A stretch of 64,000 bases of DNA from positions 744,001-808,000 of the forward strand of contig NZ_CP042437.1 of NCBI RefSeq assembly GCF_007971525.1, given 5' to 3'. Numbering within the stretch: the first letter of the stretch is position 1; every line of letters starts with the position of its first letter. Below the pieces are notes generated by a model. The model saw only the letters and a program-made list of their open reading frames with translations. It made no database searches and was not told the DNA's origin. The position numbers and the translations under genes were made by a program. Positions 16,120-25,282 of this stretch are shown in pieces. Source of the stretch: Mucilaginibacter ginsenosidivorax (GTDB taxonomy: Bacteria > Bacteroidota > Bacteroidia > Sphingobacteriales > Sphingobacteriaceae).

Positions 16120-17999
16120 ACTGGCTACACTACCTATTGGAGGCAAACATATACCTGGCTGTTTTTTATGCCTTTTATTGCTTGTTTTTAAATAAAGAAA
16201 CGCATTATACCCTTAACCGGGTGTACCTGTTGTTAAGCTGCACTATGGCATTTATTTTACCATTGATACAGGCAAGCGCACTTAAACCCGTTGCCGAAAG
16301 TGCTCAACAAACCGTTATAACCATTACCGCTAACAGCCAAAACACCACAGCCCCCGCGCTGCTAAACTACCAGCCGCCGGTAAGCCATTTTACCATGCAG
16401 GATGCCATTTTATACCTATATATAACAGGTATGGTCGTGATGACTGTGCTGCTGCTTATTAAAATTGGTAAGCTCATTAAAATGACCACCAAGGGTAACA
16501 CTATACTGAATGATAAATACAAGTTGGTAGGTATCGAAAGTTCAAATACCGCGTTTTCATTTTTCAACTACCTTTTTATCGGCACAAAAATAAACGGCAG
16601 CGATACCATCATCAGGCATGAACTGGTGCATATCAAACAAAAGCATTCGGCCGATATTATTTTTATGGAAATCCTGAGAATAGTAAATTGGTTTAACCCC
16701 ATCATTTATTTTGTACAGATAAGCCTTAAAACCGTTCACGAATACATTGCCGACGAGCAAACCGCCGCGCATGAAACCGATGCCATCACCTACTCGTCCT
16801 TTTTGGTTGATAATGCTTACGGCATAAACGGTTCGTCCATTACACATTCATTTTTCAATTATAATCTACTTAAAAAGAGAATCATTATGTTAAACCAAAA
16901 ACGTTCGGGAAACTTAGCAAGGCTAAAATACCTGGTGGCTGTACCTATTTGCGCCGGGATGCTTTGTGCATCAACATTAGCGTTCAGCAAAAACTACGCG
17001 CTGATTGATCTTGCGCCAACACGCAACCAGTCATCATTGCCGGCCGCGACAGACAGTGTGCCTAAGGTAAAATTGCAACAAAACAACGCACAGCTGCAAC
17101 CCCCGCCGCCGCCTATTGTTGTTAAAGATACTTATATCGATCTTTTTAATTATCTAAATAAAACCATAGTTTATCCTAATGAAGCTTTAAAAAGCGGCAA
17201 AGCCGGATTGGTTGGTGTAAGCTTTATTGTTAAAGCCAATCATAAAATTACCGATATCAAAATAGCCAAAAGTGGCGCTGTTGAATTTAACAATGAAGTT
17301 TTACAGGCCCTGAAAGCATATAATGGCGTGGTTAGCGAAACAGCAGGCGCACATAAAATGATAGTTTATTTTTGCACCGACTATTACAATTTTGTAAAAA
17401 CGCCCGTTGCCGCAGAGCTAACAGCACCTGGGTACGATTTTAACATGATGGTTTTTGGAGCCAACAAATATCCTGTAATGGCACCCTATAATACTGATAA
17501 AAAAGGTGCTACCTTGCCCCCAGCACCTGCTGAAATTAAGGACGCAGCCAAACTCCCCCCTCCGCCACCACCTGTACCGCCGGTTGGTTTGGAAACCGAT
17601 ACACCAGGTAACACAGCTAACCATGTTTTGGTTAAATACCTGGCAAAGCATGTTCGATATCCTACCATTGACCACGACAAGCATATAGGCGGCCGGGTAA
17701 TTGCAGCCTTTGATGTGGTTGATGGCAAAATCACCGGTCCTGAAATTGTACGGGGTGTAGAACCCGTTATGGATGGGGAACTTTTACGTGCTATTAAAGC
17801 ATATGACGGCACACTCGACTTGAAAAACGGTCGTTATTCAATTCCTTTGTCATTTCAGGTGATTAATTCAAAAAACAACCAGGTGGTTTCCCATTTACCG
17901 GAGGCAAATGCCCCTGATAAACCGGTAAAACAATCAAACAGTTTTTCAACTGCGGTTAGTTTAGATGAAGTTGTAGTAGTGACTTACACAAACGACTAA
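16116..17999 (+). CDS. M56/BlaR1-family membrane metallopeptidase with TonB-like C-terminal domains
   Basis: Antirepressor-type membrane protease. Transmembrane segments lie at about residues 5-22, 36-50 and 95-115; HExxH zinc motif in IRHELVHIKQKH (about 167-178), then EYIADEQTAAHETDA with the third ligand. A further TM (about 275-292) leads to a periplasmic part with two TonB-C-like modules (VYPNEALKSGKAGLVGVSFI and VRYPTIDHDKHIGGRVIAAF) separated by proline stretches. It probably senses an envelope signal and cleaves the BlaI-like repressor. Signal unknown; not assignable to beta-lactam sensing, since no penicillin-binding sensor domain or beta-lactamase is present. Confidence 0.88.
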   Translation: MNWLHYLLEANIYLAVFYAFYCLFLNKETHYTLNRVYLLLSCTMAFILPLIQASALKPVAESAQQTVITITANSQNTTAPALLNYQPPVSHFTMQDAILYLYITGMVVMTVLLLIKIGKLIKMTTKGNTILNDKYKLVGIESSNTAFSFFNYLFIGTKINGSDTIIRHELVHIKQKHSADIIFMEILRIVNWFNPIIYFVQISLKTVHEYIADEQTAAHETDAITYSSFLVDNAYGINGSSITHSFFNYNLLKKRIIMLNQKRSGNLARLKYLVAVPICAGMLCASTLAFSKNYALIDLAPTRNQSSLPAATDSVPKVKLQQNNAQLQPPPPPIVVKDTYIDLFNYLNKTIVYPNEALKSGKAGLVGVSFIVKANHKITDIKIAKSGAVEFNNEVLQALKAYNGVVSETAGAHKMIVYFCTDYYNFVKTPVAAELTAPGYDFNMMVFGANKYPVMAPYNTDKKGATLPPAPAEIKDAAKLPPPPPPVPPVGLETDTPGNTANHVLVKYLAKHVRYPTIDHDKHIGGRVIAAFDVVDGKITGPEIVRGVEPVMDGELLRAIKAYDGTLDLKNGRYSIPLSFQVINSKNNQVVSHLPEANAPDKPVKQSNSFSTAVSLDEVVVVTYTND

Positions 18000-18043
18000 C
18001 CATAGTCTGATTTTTAAATATTCATCAATAAAACCAAGCAACG

Positions 18044-19717
18044 ATGAACTGGCTGCATTATCTCCTGGAGGCAAATATTTACCTGGCTGTATTTTATGGC
18101 GGCTACTGCCTGTTTCTGAACAAAGAGACCCATTATACACTTAACCGGGTATACTTGTTGCTAAGTTGTGTCCTGTCGTTCGTACTGCCTGTTATCCAGA
18201 TAGGTGCTTTAAAATCAACGGAAAAGGTTCAGGAGATTACCCTGGTAAGTTATCCTGCCGATTCGGCCACTGTGCTGCCAGATGCAACGGATTACATTAC
18301 CTGGGACAATGCCTTATGGGCTGTTTACATTGTTGGCATATCGGTGTTGGCTTTATTACTGGTTATCAAATTATTTAAACTGGTAAACCTAACCACATCA
18401 GGTAAAAGACTTATTGATAACAAATACCAGTTGGTAGATATTGAAGATGCAGATACCGCCTTTTCATTTTTCAACTACCTTTTTATAGGCACAAAAACCA
18501 GCGCCAGCGACATTATTATCCGGCACGAGCTGGTACACATCCGCCAAAAGCACTCGTTTGATATTGTTTTTATCGAGATTATTAAAATTATCAACTGGTT
18601 CAATCCCATCATTTACCTGTTGCAGATAAGCCTAAAAACCGTACACGAGTATATAGCCGATGAGCAAACCGCGGCGCATGAAACAGATGCACTGGCCTAC
18701 TCGTCGTTCCTGGTCAACAATGCTTACGGGCTCAATGGCTCGTCAATCACGCATTCATTTTTCAATTATAATTTGTTAAAAAAGAGGATCATTATGTTAA
18801 ACCAACAACGTTCGGGCAATTTAGCTAGGCTAAAGTACCTGGTGGCCGTACCCATATGTGCGGGGATGCTTTGCGCATCAACATTGGCGTTCAGTAAAAA
18901 TTATGCCTTTATTGACCTGGCGCCAAAAACCGCAAAGCCAGATTTTAGATCACCCAAAACAGCCACAGCCGATACATCTAACCGCAAGATGCGAACAAGG
19001 GCCACTACATCAAAAGGCTATGCTTATGATGAAACCGGCTACCTTATTAATAACAAAACCGATTTCAGGGTAATTATTACCGATAAAAACGGCGATCAAA
19101 AGGAGTTTTATAAAAGCAAGGCAAAACCAGCGGAACTGGCTATGCTTAAAGAAAAATACGGTTATTCGTTTCCTAAAATGATGATCTATCCTAAACTTCC
19201 GCCACCGCCGCCAATGCCACCTGTTGCACAGCCAGATATGGACAGAATGCCGCCCCCACCTCCACCTGTACCGCACAAACATGGCGCTAAAAACATGCGC
19301 ATTCCGCCACCGCCGCCACCAACTCCACCGGCCGAAGGAGCAGATGTAAACAGGACGCCGCCACCTCCACCGCCTGCGCCTCCGGTTATGTCAAGAGATA
19401 TAAACAAAATGCCGCCACCACCACCGGTACCGCCAGTTGGATCAGGAGATATAAACAGAATGCCACCGCCGCCGCCAGTGCCTCCTGTTAACTTAAAAGA
19501 TACGGTTGGAATGCCTGTAGCGCCTCAGCCCGCCACACAACCTCTATCACCAAAACCTGCTAAAACTTTGAAGTTGAAATCTGTATCAGCAAGCCTGAGT
19601 TCTAAAGTTACAGGGGTAAAACCTGTTAAATTGAAGTTAAAACTGATATCGGCAACGCTCTATCCGAAACCAGCTCCAGTTGCATCCCCTGCTGAAGCTA
19701 CACCCGAGGCAAATTAG
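18044..19717 (+). CDS. second M56/BlaR1-family protein with proline-rich tail
   Basis: Paralogue of the preceding gene: both start MNWLHYLLEANIYLAVFY, share IIRHELVHI(K/R)QKH, the EYIADEQTAAHETDA segment and the NQ(K/Q)RSGNLARLKYLVAVP stretch, indicating tandem duplication. After the last TM the two diverge: this one lacks TonB-like modules and has at least six (R/K)MPPPPPxPP-type blocks (about residues 385-500), then a basic Lys/Leu-rich tail. The proline rod could span the periplasm. 44-bp gap from the upstream paralogue suggests one operon with the repressor. Confidence 0.85.
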   Translation: MNWLHYLLEANIYLAVFYGGYCLFLNKETHYTLNRVYLLLSCVLSFVLPVIQIGALKSTEKVQEITLVSYPADSATVLPDATDYITWDNALWAVYIVGISVLALLLVIKLFKLVNLTTSGKRLIDNKYQLVDIEDADTAFSFFNYLFIGTKTSASDIIIRHELVHIRQKHSFDIVFIEIIKIINWFNPIIYLLQISLKTVHEYIADEQTAAHETDALAYSSFLVNNAYGLNGSSITHSFFNYNLLKKRIIMLNQQRSGNLARLKYLVAVPICAGMLCASTLAFSKNYAFIDLAPKTAKPDFRSPKTATADTSNRKMRTRATTSKGYAYDETGYLINNKTDFRVIITDKNGDQKEFYKSKAKPAELAMLKEKYGYSFPKMMIYPKLPPPPPMPPVAQPDMDRMPPPPPPVPHKHGAKNMRIPPPPPPTPPAEGADVNRTPPPPPPAPPVMSRDINKMPPPPPVPPVGSGDINRMPPPPPVPPVNLKDTVGMPVAPQPATQPLSPKPAKTLKLKSVSASLSSKVTGVKPVKLKLKLISATLYPKPAPVASPAEATPEAN

Positions 19718-20349
19718 CCGTCAGGGAATAAACTAATTACCCCCAAACCCAATGGGGCAAAAATTGCTGAACGGTAAAACCGCTTCGGCATTTTTCTGTG
19801 TAAAGCCCTGCTCCTCTTTTGTTAACAAATACCAACATCCTTCATTGTGGCACATGCTATATCTGCACAGCTATATGCCCGCAGCTATGCGCCGTTAGGT
19901 GCAACCAATTTGTAGCACAATCGATTCTCTACTAACCTTTGCCTCGGCAGAGGCTACCTACACGCCGAAAGGATGGCTACCTTCATATCCAGAGGTAGCA
20001 CCTACGGCGCAAAATCATTTTTGCCTGCCATGGCTACAAACGGGTAACTCCTACGGAGTAGCAAACCCGCTGTTCGGGATCTTTCACTTCGAACCACCAT
20101 GCCAACCCCGCTGTTCGAAGTCTCCGACTTCGAACCATTATGCATGTAGTCTCTGACTACAGGATGCCAAAAAAACAATCGACATCAGAATACAGTCAAT
20201 ACCCGCGCATCCCGCCCTTTTACAACCACTTAAATAATAATTAAATAAAGTATACACTTACCATTTAAACTTATTAAATTTGATACACTACTCAGTTGAT
20301 ATACAGTGCCTAAAATACCGATTGGGTATATCATTTAAATTTAATCATC
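19718..20349. repeat. noncoding spacer with several palindrome families
   Basis: No gene seen. From about 19915 to 20165 it is a patchwork of palindromes: GGTAGCACCTACGGCGC-like and ACTCCTACGGAGT units related to the element at 9669-9830, then TTCGAAGTCTCCGACTTCGAA-type symmetry near 20114-20135 and GTAGTCTCTGACTAC at 20146-20160. The final 180 bp are AT-rich and presumably carry the promoter of the next gene. Confidence 0.65.
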
Positions 20350-20592
20350 ATGAAAAAGTTTGGAATTATTGTAGCCATTTTGGGTATTGCGCTGTTTATT
20401 ACCAGCAACTTTTTTTACAAAAAAACATCAAATGCTGTTGACAGCAGCGGCAGCAAAGAAATTGTTACCGGCCCCAATGGCAGCTGGACATTTAAGCTAC
20501 CTGTATTTGCCGGCGGCGCGCTGTTTGTAATTGGCCTGGTATTCTTAGCCGCATCGCGAACCGATAACCAACACCACGATCACTTGATTTAA
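20350..20592 (+). CDS. small two-TM membrane protein, 80 aa
   Basis: I do not recognise the family. Helix 1 covers about residues 4-23 (FGIIVAILGIALFITSNFF), then a polar periplasmic loop, and helix 2 covers about 51-69 (LPVFAGGALFVIGLVFLAA), ending in a His-rich tail NQHHDHLI. Short but with clear membrane topology and a well-formed ATG start preceded by an AT-rich leader. Role unknown. Confidence 0.65.
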   Translation: MKKFGIIVAILGIALFITSNFFYKKTSNAVDSSGSKEIVTGPNGSWTFKLPVFAGGALFVIGLVFLAASRTDNQHHDHLI

Positions 20593-20710
20593 AGTAGAAT
20601 CAAGAGTTAAGAATCAGGAATTAAGACTTTTTAACAAGCAGGAAAACTCTGTGCACGCCAGTCAATTTTTGACTTTTAACTTCTGACTAAGTATGTGTTT
20701 CCCCTCTACA

Positions 20711-20774
20711 GGCAGAAGCGCTGGCAGCGCTTTATGTGATCGCGAGGCTGTTCGAAGAGATTTCCAACAGCCTC
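20711..20774. repeat. short palindromes between the small membrane gene and rsmG
   Basis: AGCGCTGGCAGCGCT (20717-20731) and arms GAGGCTGTT (20744-20752)/AACAGCCTC (20766-20774) form two hairpins. No T run follows. Flanks contain degenerate TTGACTTTTGAATTTTTAC-type text. Confidence 0.5.
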
Positions 20775-20804
20775 AGAGCCGCTGAAATTTTGACTTTTGA
20801 ATTT

Positions 20805-21446
20805 TTACTTTTGACTTTCCTTCCCTTTCACATAAATCACCTGTTTGGTTTCAAAAAACTCTTCGGTAAAATAATCTTTAAGGTAATATTGCTGCACTTT
20901 AAGGCCCGATTCTTTGATCTCCTGGTCAAGGTCGCCGCCTTTTAAATACAGGATGCCATTAGGCAGTTTATTGCCCGATTGCTTTTTGAATTTGCTACGC
21001 ACCCAGGGGTAAAAATCTTTTAGTTGGGTCACGGCGCGGGATATAACAAAGTCAAAATTCTCGTCAATTTCTTCGGCACGGGCATGGGTAGCCTTTACGT
21101 TGGTAAGGCCCAGCGCTTTGGCAACTTCCTGAACAACCTTTATTTTTTTGCCGATAGAATCAACCAAATGGAAAGAAGTTTGGGGGAATAATATAGCCAG
21201 CGGAATACCCGGAAAACCGCCGCCGGTACCTACGTCAAGCACGCTTTCGCCCGGCAAAAAGGGCATTATTTTAGCAATACCCATAGAGTGTAAAACATGA
21301 CGCTCATACAACAAATCAATATCCTTGCGGGATATCACGTTAATCTGGCTGTTCCAGGTGTTATATAACTCGGGCAGCTGCTCAACCTGGGCACGTTGCT
21401 GCGCTGTTAGTTCAGGAAAATATTTAAAAACGATATCAGATGTCAT
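20805..21446 (-). CDS. rsmG: 16S rRNA (guanine527-N7)-methyltransferase
   Basis: RsmG (GidB) methylates G527 of 16S rRNA. SAM-binding motif VLDVGTGGGFPGIPLAIL is diagnostic, with the preceding NVISRKDIDLLYERHVLHS and later VISRAVTQLKDFYPWV. I prefer the ATG at 21446 (213 residues) over a TTG at 21476. This start overlaps the last 11 bp of the sigma-factor gene, so translation is probably coupled. Length is normal. Confidence 0.93.
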   Translation of the reverse strand: MTSDIVFKYFPELTAQQRAQVEQLPELYNTWNSQINVISRKDIDLLYERHVLHSMGIAKIMPFLPGESVLDVGTGGGFPGIPLAILFPQTSFHLVDSIGKKIKVVQEVAKALGLTNVKATHARAEEIDENFDFVISRAVTQLKDFYPWVRSKFKKQSGNKLPNGILYLKGGDLDQEIKESGLKVQQYYLKDYFTEEFFETKQVIYVKGKESQK

Positions 21447-22041
21447 CCCTGTTAAAGCGGTTGATGATGTTGCCAAGCAGGTACCTGGCCCTAAACAATT
21501 GCGCCTTTACCGTACCTAATGGCAAATCAAGCTGTTGTGCTATTTCTTCGTAAGATAGCTCATCAAAATAACGCAGGGTAATGAGGTTACGGTAGCGCGG
21601 CGGCAGGCTTTCTATCAGCAATTTGAGTTCCTGGGTCTGCTGTTTTTTAATGGATGTTTCCTCCGGGTTTAATACATCGGCTTTAATTTGAAGCGGCTTT
21701 TCGTCGCCGTCTTCATCCGTCATGCCGTGGATAGATTGGGTATTGAGTTTCTTTTTACGGATAAAATCAATGCAATTATTAGTTGCCACCCTAAAAAGCC
21801 AGGTGCTGAAAGCATAATCGGGCTGGTATTTTTCCAGCTTTTCAAATGCCTTGGCAAAGGTTTCCACGGTAAGGTCCATAGCGTCCTCTTTATTATTCAC
21901 CATTTTAAGTACCATAAAATATATGGAATCCTTATAACGGTGCATCAGATCGGCATACGCCTTTTGATCGCCCGTACGCGCCCTCACTACCAGGTGAAAA
22001 TCATTCCTGGCGTTTTCGGTAAAATTTGCGTTTATTTCCAT
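21436..22041 (-). CDS. ECF RNA polymerase sigma factor
   Basis: Sigma-70 family ECF factor, 201 residues. Region 2: YKDSIYFMVLKMVNNKEDAM followed by DLTVETFAKAFEKL and FSTWLFRVATNNCIDFIRKK; region 4: LPPRYRNLITLRYFDELSYE then EIAQQLDLPLGTVKAQLFRA. The linker of about 45 residues is acidic. No anti-sigma gene adjoins it; instead it sits between a membrane glycosyltransferase (10-bp overlap upstream) and rsmG (overlap downstream), which suggests a three-gene translationally coupled unit. Target regulon unknown. Confidence 0.9.
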   Translation of the reverse strand: MEINANFTENARNDFHLVVRARTGDQKAYADLMHRYKDSIYFMVLKMVNNKEDAMDLTVETFAKAFEKLEKYQPDYAFSTWLFRVATNNCIDFIRKKKLNTQSIHGMTDEDGDEKPLQIKADVLNPEETSIKKQQTQELKLLIESLPPRYRNLITLRYFDELSYEEIAQQLDLPLGTVKAQLFRARYLLGNIINRFNRDDI

Positions 22042-23150
22042 TGGGTAGTTTTTAAAAGTAGCCCAACTAATCCAAATCCAATTAAATACATATAATATAT
22101 GATATCAAAAAATGGTAAATACCAAATCAGATCTTTGCCATCCAGCTTCTTGAAAACCTTATTATAGATTAATAATTGGATAATCAGTCTAAAAAGCAAC
22201 AAACCTAATGCCAACAGAGGTTCGAATTTACAAACCAGGCATAATATAAGCAGCATATAAAACAAAAAGCCACTAACGCCATCAAAAATAAGCATTTTAC
22301 GGTGTCTTCTCTTATATAATTTACCTACACCCGCATGCCTTTTTTTTTGCCTGTACCACGAGGATAATGTTGATTTTGCCGCAGTGTACATAAAGGTATC
22401 CGGGTGAATTTCAATAGCGGCATTATCGGGAGTGGCATGCTGGTTTACAAATAAATCATCATCGCCGGATAGTACATGCATGTGCGATGCAAAGCCTTTT
22501 TCGCTAAAAAACAAAGTTTTGGTATAGGCCAGGTTACGCCCAACACCCATATAAGCATCGCCGTTTAATGCACATGACAGGTAGTTAGTGGCCGCCTTTA
22601 CCGACTCGTACCTGGTAAACCAATTTAAAAAACTCCTGGTTTTATAAAAGGGCGAATAGCCTAAAACTATTTGAGCTCCACCACCAAAATTGGCTACCAT
22701 ACGTGTTATCCAATTTGGCGACACGGGCTTACAATCGGCATCGGTAAACAGCAAATATTCGTTTTTTGAGGCCTTTATGCCCAGGGTAAGTGCGAATTTT
22801 TTGCCGGTTTTAAAGCGGTCATGCTCGGTAATGGTAACTACTTTAAGGTTGGCATACCGGCGTTGCATATCCTCCAATACCTCGTCAGATGCATCGTATG
22901 AGCAATCGTTTATTACCACAACTTCAAAGTCGGGATAGTTTTGTTCCAGTATCGATGGCAGGTTTTCCTGCAGGTTTTGCGCCTCGTTACGGGCGGCGAT
23001 AATTACCGAAACCGGTATCAAGACCGTTGGCAATTCTTCATGGGGTTTGTAACCGGCAAGGCTAATATGGCTACTTACCAGGTAGTACAGCTGAACAATA
23101 AAACAGAGCTGAAAAAGCAGAAAAAGTACTATTTGTATATAAGTTTCCAA
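22032..23150 (-). CDS. membrane glycosyltransferase family 2
   Basis: Processive-type GT-A enzyme. N-terminal TM (about 5-27), then PVSVIIAARNEAQNLQENLP, the first DxD-like NDCSYDAS, DADC in LLFTDADCKPVSPNW, acidic SGDDDLFVNQHA, and a QKKRHAGVG segment in the position of QxxRW. Two or three C-terminal TM segments (about 290-360) anchor it. Acceptor and sugar unknown; synteny with an ECF sigma gene does not define them. Confidence 0.85.
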   Translation of the reverse strand: METYIQIVLFLLFQLCFIVQLYYLVSSHISLAGYKPHEELPTVLIPVSVIIAARNEAQNLQENLPSILEQNYPDFEVVVINDCSYDASDEVLEDMQRRYANLKVVTITEHDRFKTGKKFALTLGIKASKNEYLLFTDADCKPVSPNWITRMVANFGGGAQIVLGYSPFYKTRSFLNWFTRYESVKAATNYLSCALNGDAYMGVGRNLAYTKTLFFSEKGFASHMHVLSGDDDLFVNQHATPDNAAIEIHPDTFMYTAAKSTLSSWYRQKKRHAGVGKLYKRRHRKMLIFDGVSGFLFYMLLILCLVCKFEPLLALGLLLFRLIIQLLIYNKVFKKLDGKDLIWYLPFFDIIYYMYLIGFGLVGLLLKTTQWK

Positions 23151-23382
23151 TGAGCCAAAAATAATCAGGCAAAGTTGTTAAAATTACACGAATTACAAGG
23201 GCTTAATCGGGTTAAATTTGGTACTTGTGGGCAATGGAACAGGTTGTAGTTTTCCACACTGTTTAGGTGAAAGAAATTTATGTTGATAAGTTGTGTCATA
23301 GGGCTTTTATATCGCTTACTTTTACCCGGTGGGGTTATTTTCACAGTGGGGGTTGATAAGGAATAAACTTTTATATTTGGAT

Positions 23383-24291
23383 ATGCCAAACAACAACCCA
23401 CCTGTTACGGGTAAATACATTGACCCTTTGGTTGATTTCGCCTTTAAAAAAATATTTGGGAGCGAACCTAATAAAGATTTACTGACCGCTTTTTTAAATG
23501 AAGTATTCAGGGGAAGGAAGCATATTGTTGACCTGGTTTACAATAAAAACGAACACCCCGGCGATTTAAAAGACGAAGGCTCGGCCATATTCGACTTACT
23601 TTGCACAGGAGATAACGGCGAACGTTTTATAATTGAGGTACAGCGGGCAAAACAAGGGTATTTTAAAGAAAGGGCCTTGTTTTATACCTCCCGCCTCATA
23701 AGCGACCAGGCACCAAAAGGCAAACGAAACGCCTGGGGCTACAACATTGCCGAAGTATATTTAATAGCTTTGTTAGAAGATTTTACACTGGAAGATAGCC
23801 CGCCAAATAGCTACCTGCATGATATTTGCCTGTGCAACAGGGATACCGGTGAAATTTTTTACGATAAACTGGGTTATACCTATATAGAATTGAGTAAATT
23901 TGTTAAAACGGAAACCGATTTAGGTACGGATTTGGATAAATGGCTTTATGTATTAAAAAACATGAGCCGGATGGAAAAAATTCCGGTCTATCTTCGGAAG
24001 CCCATATTTGAGAAATTGTTCAGTATTGCAGAATATACAAACCTGACAAAGGAGGAGAAAACGATGTACGATAGCAGCTTAAAATACAAATGGGATAATA
24101 AGAATGTGATTGATTATGCCCGGCAGGAAGGCATGGAAAAAGGTATGGAAAAGGGTATGGAAAAAGGCATAGAAAAAGGCGAGTATAAAAAGGCTTTGGA
24201 CATTGCCCGTGAAATGAAAAAAGATGGCTTACCATTTGTCCAAATCTCAAAGTTTACTAAACTTTCTGTTGAAGAAATAGAAAAGCTGTAG
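23383..24291 (+). CDS. rpn-1: Rpn-family PD-(D/E)XK nuclease (recombination-promoting nuclease/putative transposase)
   Basis: Member of the PD-(D/E)XK transposase-like family that includes E. coli RpnA-E, DNA endonucleases linked to phage defence. Start ATG at 23383 gives 302 residues. KYIDPLVDFAFKKIFGSEPN is the family's N-terminal signature; catalytic residues are in AIFDLLCTG (Asp) and FIIEVQR (ExQ). The C-terminal part has MYDSSLKYKW...NVIDYARQ, then a (M/I)EKG tetrapeptide repeated five times, and a final helix pair ending VEEIEKL. It is the first gene of an accessory island and is followed by a fragment repeating its C-terminus. Confidence 0.88.
   Translation: MPNNNPPVTGKYIDPLVDFAFKKIFGSEPNKDLLTAFLNEVFRGRKHIVDLVYNKNEHPGDLKDEGSAIFDLLCTGDNGERFIIEVQRAKQGYFKERALFYTSRLISDQAPKGKRNAWGYNIAEVYLIALLEDFTLEDSPPNSYLHDICLCNRDTGEIFYDKLGYTYIELSKFVKTETDLGTDLDKWLYVLKNMSRMEKIPVYLRKPIFEKLFSIAEYTNLTKEEKTMYDSSLKYKWDNKNVIDYARQEGMEKGMEKGMEKGIEKGEYKKALDIAREMKKDGLPFVQISKFTKLSVEEIEKL
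24048..24291 (+). promoter_or_regulatory. internal ribosome-binding site and in-frame start in rpn-1 (possible intragenic small protein)
   Basis: AAAGGAGGAG at 24048-24057 is a near-perfect Shine-Dalgarno sequence placed 8 nt (from GGAGG) before an in-frame ATG at 24064, rare in this genome. Translation would give a 75-residue C-terminal protein starting MYDSSLKYKW. In E. coli, Rpn C-terminal products made from an internal start act as antitoxins. The purine run also encodes conserved K-E-E-K, so conservation alone does not prove initiation. Confidence 0.45.
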
Positions 24292-24405
24292 TTAAGCACA
24301 GGACATCTCTTTTTAAATTATAAAACAGGAAAGGTCCTTTTCAACATCTATACTTTGAGATTTATTCCCTAAAGAATATAGCAAGAATAAATACCCCCTG
24401 TTTAT

Positions 24406-24681
24406 CTTCAGAAACCCATATTTGAGAAATTGTTCAGTGTTGCAGAATATACAAACCTTACAAAGGAGGAGAAAACAATGTACGATAGCAGCTTAAAATA
24501 CAAATGGGATAATAAGAATGTGATTGATTATGCCAGGCAGGAAGGTATGGAAAAAGGTATTGAAAAAGGGAAGCTTGAAGAAGCCATCGCCATTGCACGC
24601 GAAATGAAAAAGGACCGTCTGCCGCTTGCCCAAATTTCAAAATTCACTAAACTTCCTGTTGAGGAAATAGAAAAGCTGTAA
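24406..24681 (+). pseudogene. C-terminal rpn fragment (possible free-standing small protein from 24478)
   Basis: Starting about 24406 the sequence again encodes the last approximately 90 residues of the preceding nuclease (…EYTNLTKEEKTMYDSSLK…, ending PVEEIEKL), about 115 bp after that gene ends. No nuclease domain is present. It may be a pseudogene left by partial duplication. However, AAAGGAGGAG at 24462-24471 precedes ATG 24478 with the same spacing as in the full gene, so a 67-residue protein could be made. The (E)KG repeat is shorter than in the parent, so it has diverged. Confidence 0.65.
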
Positions 24682-25282
24682 TTAACCGCCTATCATCACT
24701 TTTATATCTGCAAAATAAACAGTTACATATATAGATAAAGACCGCCGTTCTGCCGGGACGAATGCGCTGTACCCCTACTTAATCTTTTTTATAAAGGGCC
24801 TGGATAAGGCTTTTTTCGCTATTGCCTCCCACTCAAAAATGCTAATGAAATTAACGGAACAAATCCCCTTCCTTAAAGGTTGCACATAAACATCGTGTAA
24901 AAAAACAGCCTCTGTTAAATTATATAACTGGATATGGCAGCTATCTTAATCAATCCCTCCCAAATGGTTATTTCTATATTAACCAGATAGCCCCCTGAGA
25001 TTTTTCCTATAAGTACCCGTTAAATATCCGGTAATCCAGTTTGTTCTATACGTTTTTATAGCTAAAAAGCCCCTCAGATAAAAGCTATTTCGGCCCTGCT
25101 TTCCTTTTATCAATTGCCTGAACTTGCGTAACGATACGACTCCCGATATCGATGTTATAAACATATAATTTAAAGCGCCCGGCATTGCACGGGCTGTTGA
25201 GTTATGTTTTTAGCAGCAGGTATGTGTTAACGTTTCAGCAAACCAATATATAATCAATAAACCAAATTTAACTTACAATTTT
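24682..25282. other. 600-bp spacer before the toxin-like gene run
   Basis: No convincing gene. A minus-strand open frame at 24979-25185 resembles nothing I know and has poor coding character. The last 60 bp before the ATG are AT-rich and presumably hold the promoter, but no clear -33/-7 pair was found. GCCCGGCATTGCACGGGC near 25171 is a small hairpin. Confidence 0.5.

Noticed and set aside
18900..19717. TonB protein, suggested by the proline-rich region
   Set aside because: The N-terminal half is clearly an M56 protease and no TonB C-terminal domain follows the proline blocks.
15739..19717. beta-lactam resistance operon
   Set aside because: BlaI and BlaR1-like proteins are present, but no penicillin-binding sensor domain and no beta-lactamase; such pairs in Bacteroidota have broader roles.
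19899..20156. plus-strand 85-codon frame
   Set aside because: Composed of palindromic repeat families; no ribosome site or recognisable domain.
24979..25185. minus-strand 68-codon frame before the toxin-like genes
   Set aside because: Resembles no transposase or toxin immunity protein that I can recognise; composition is not protein-like enough to annotate.
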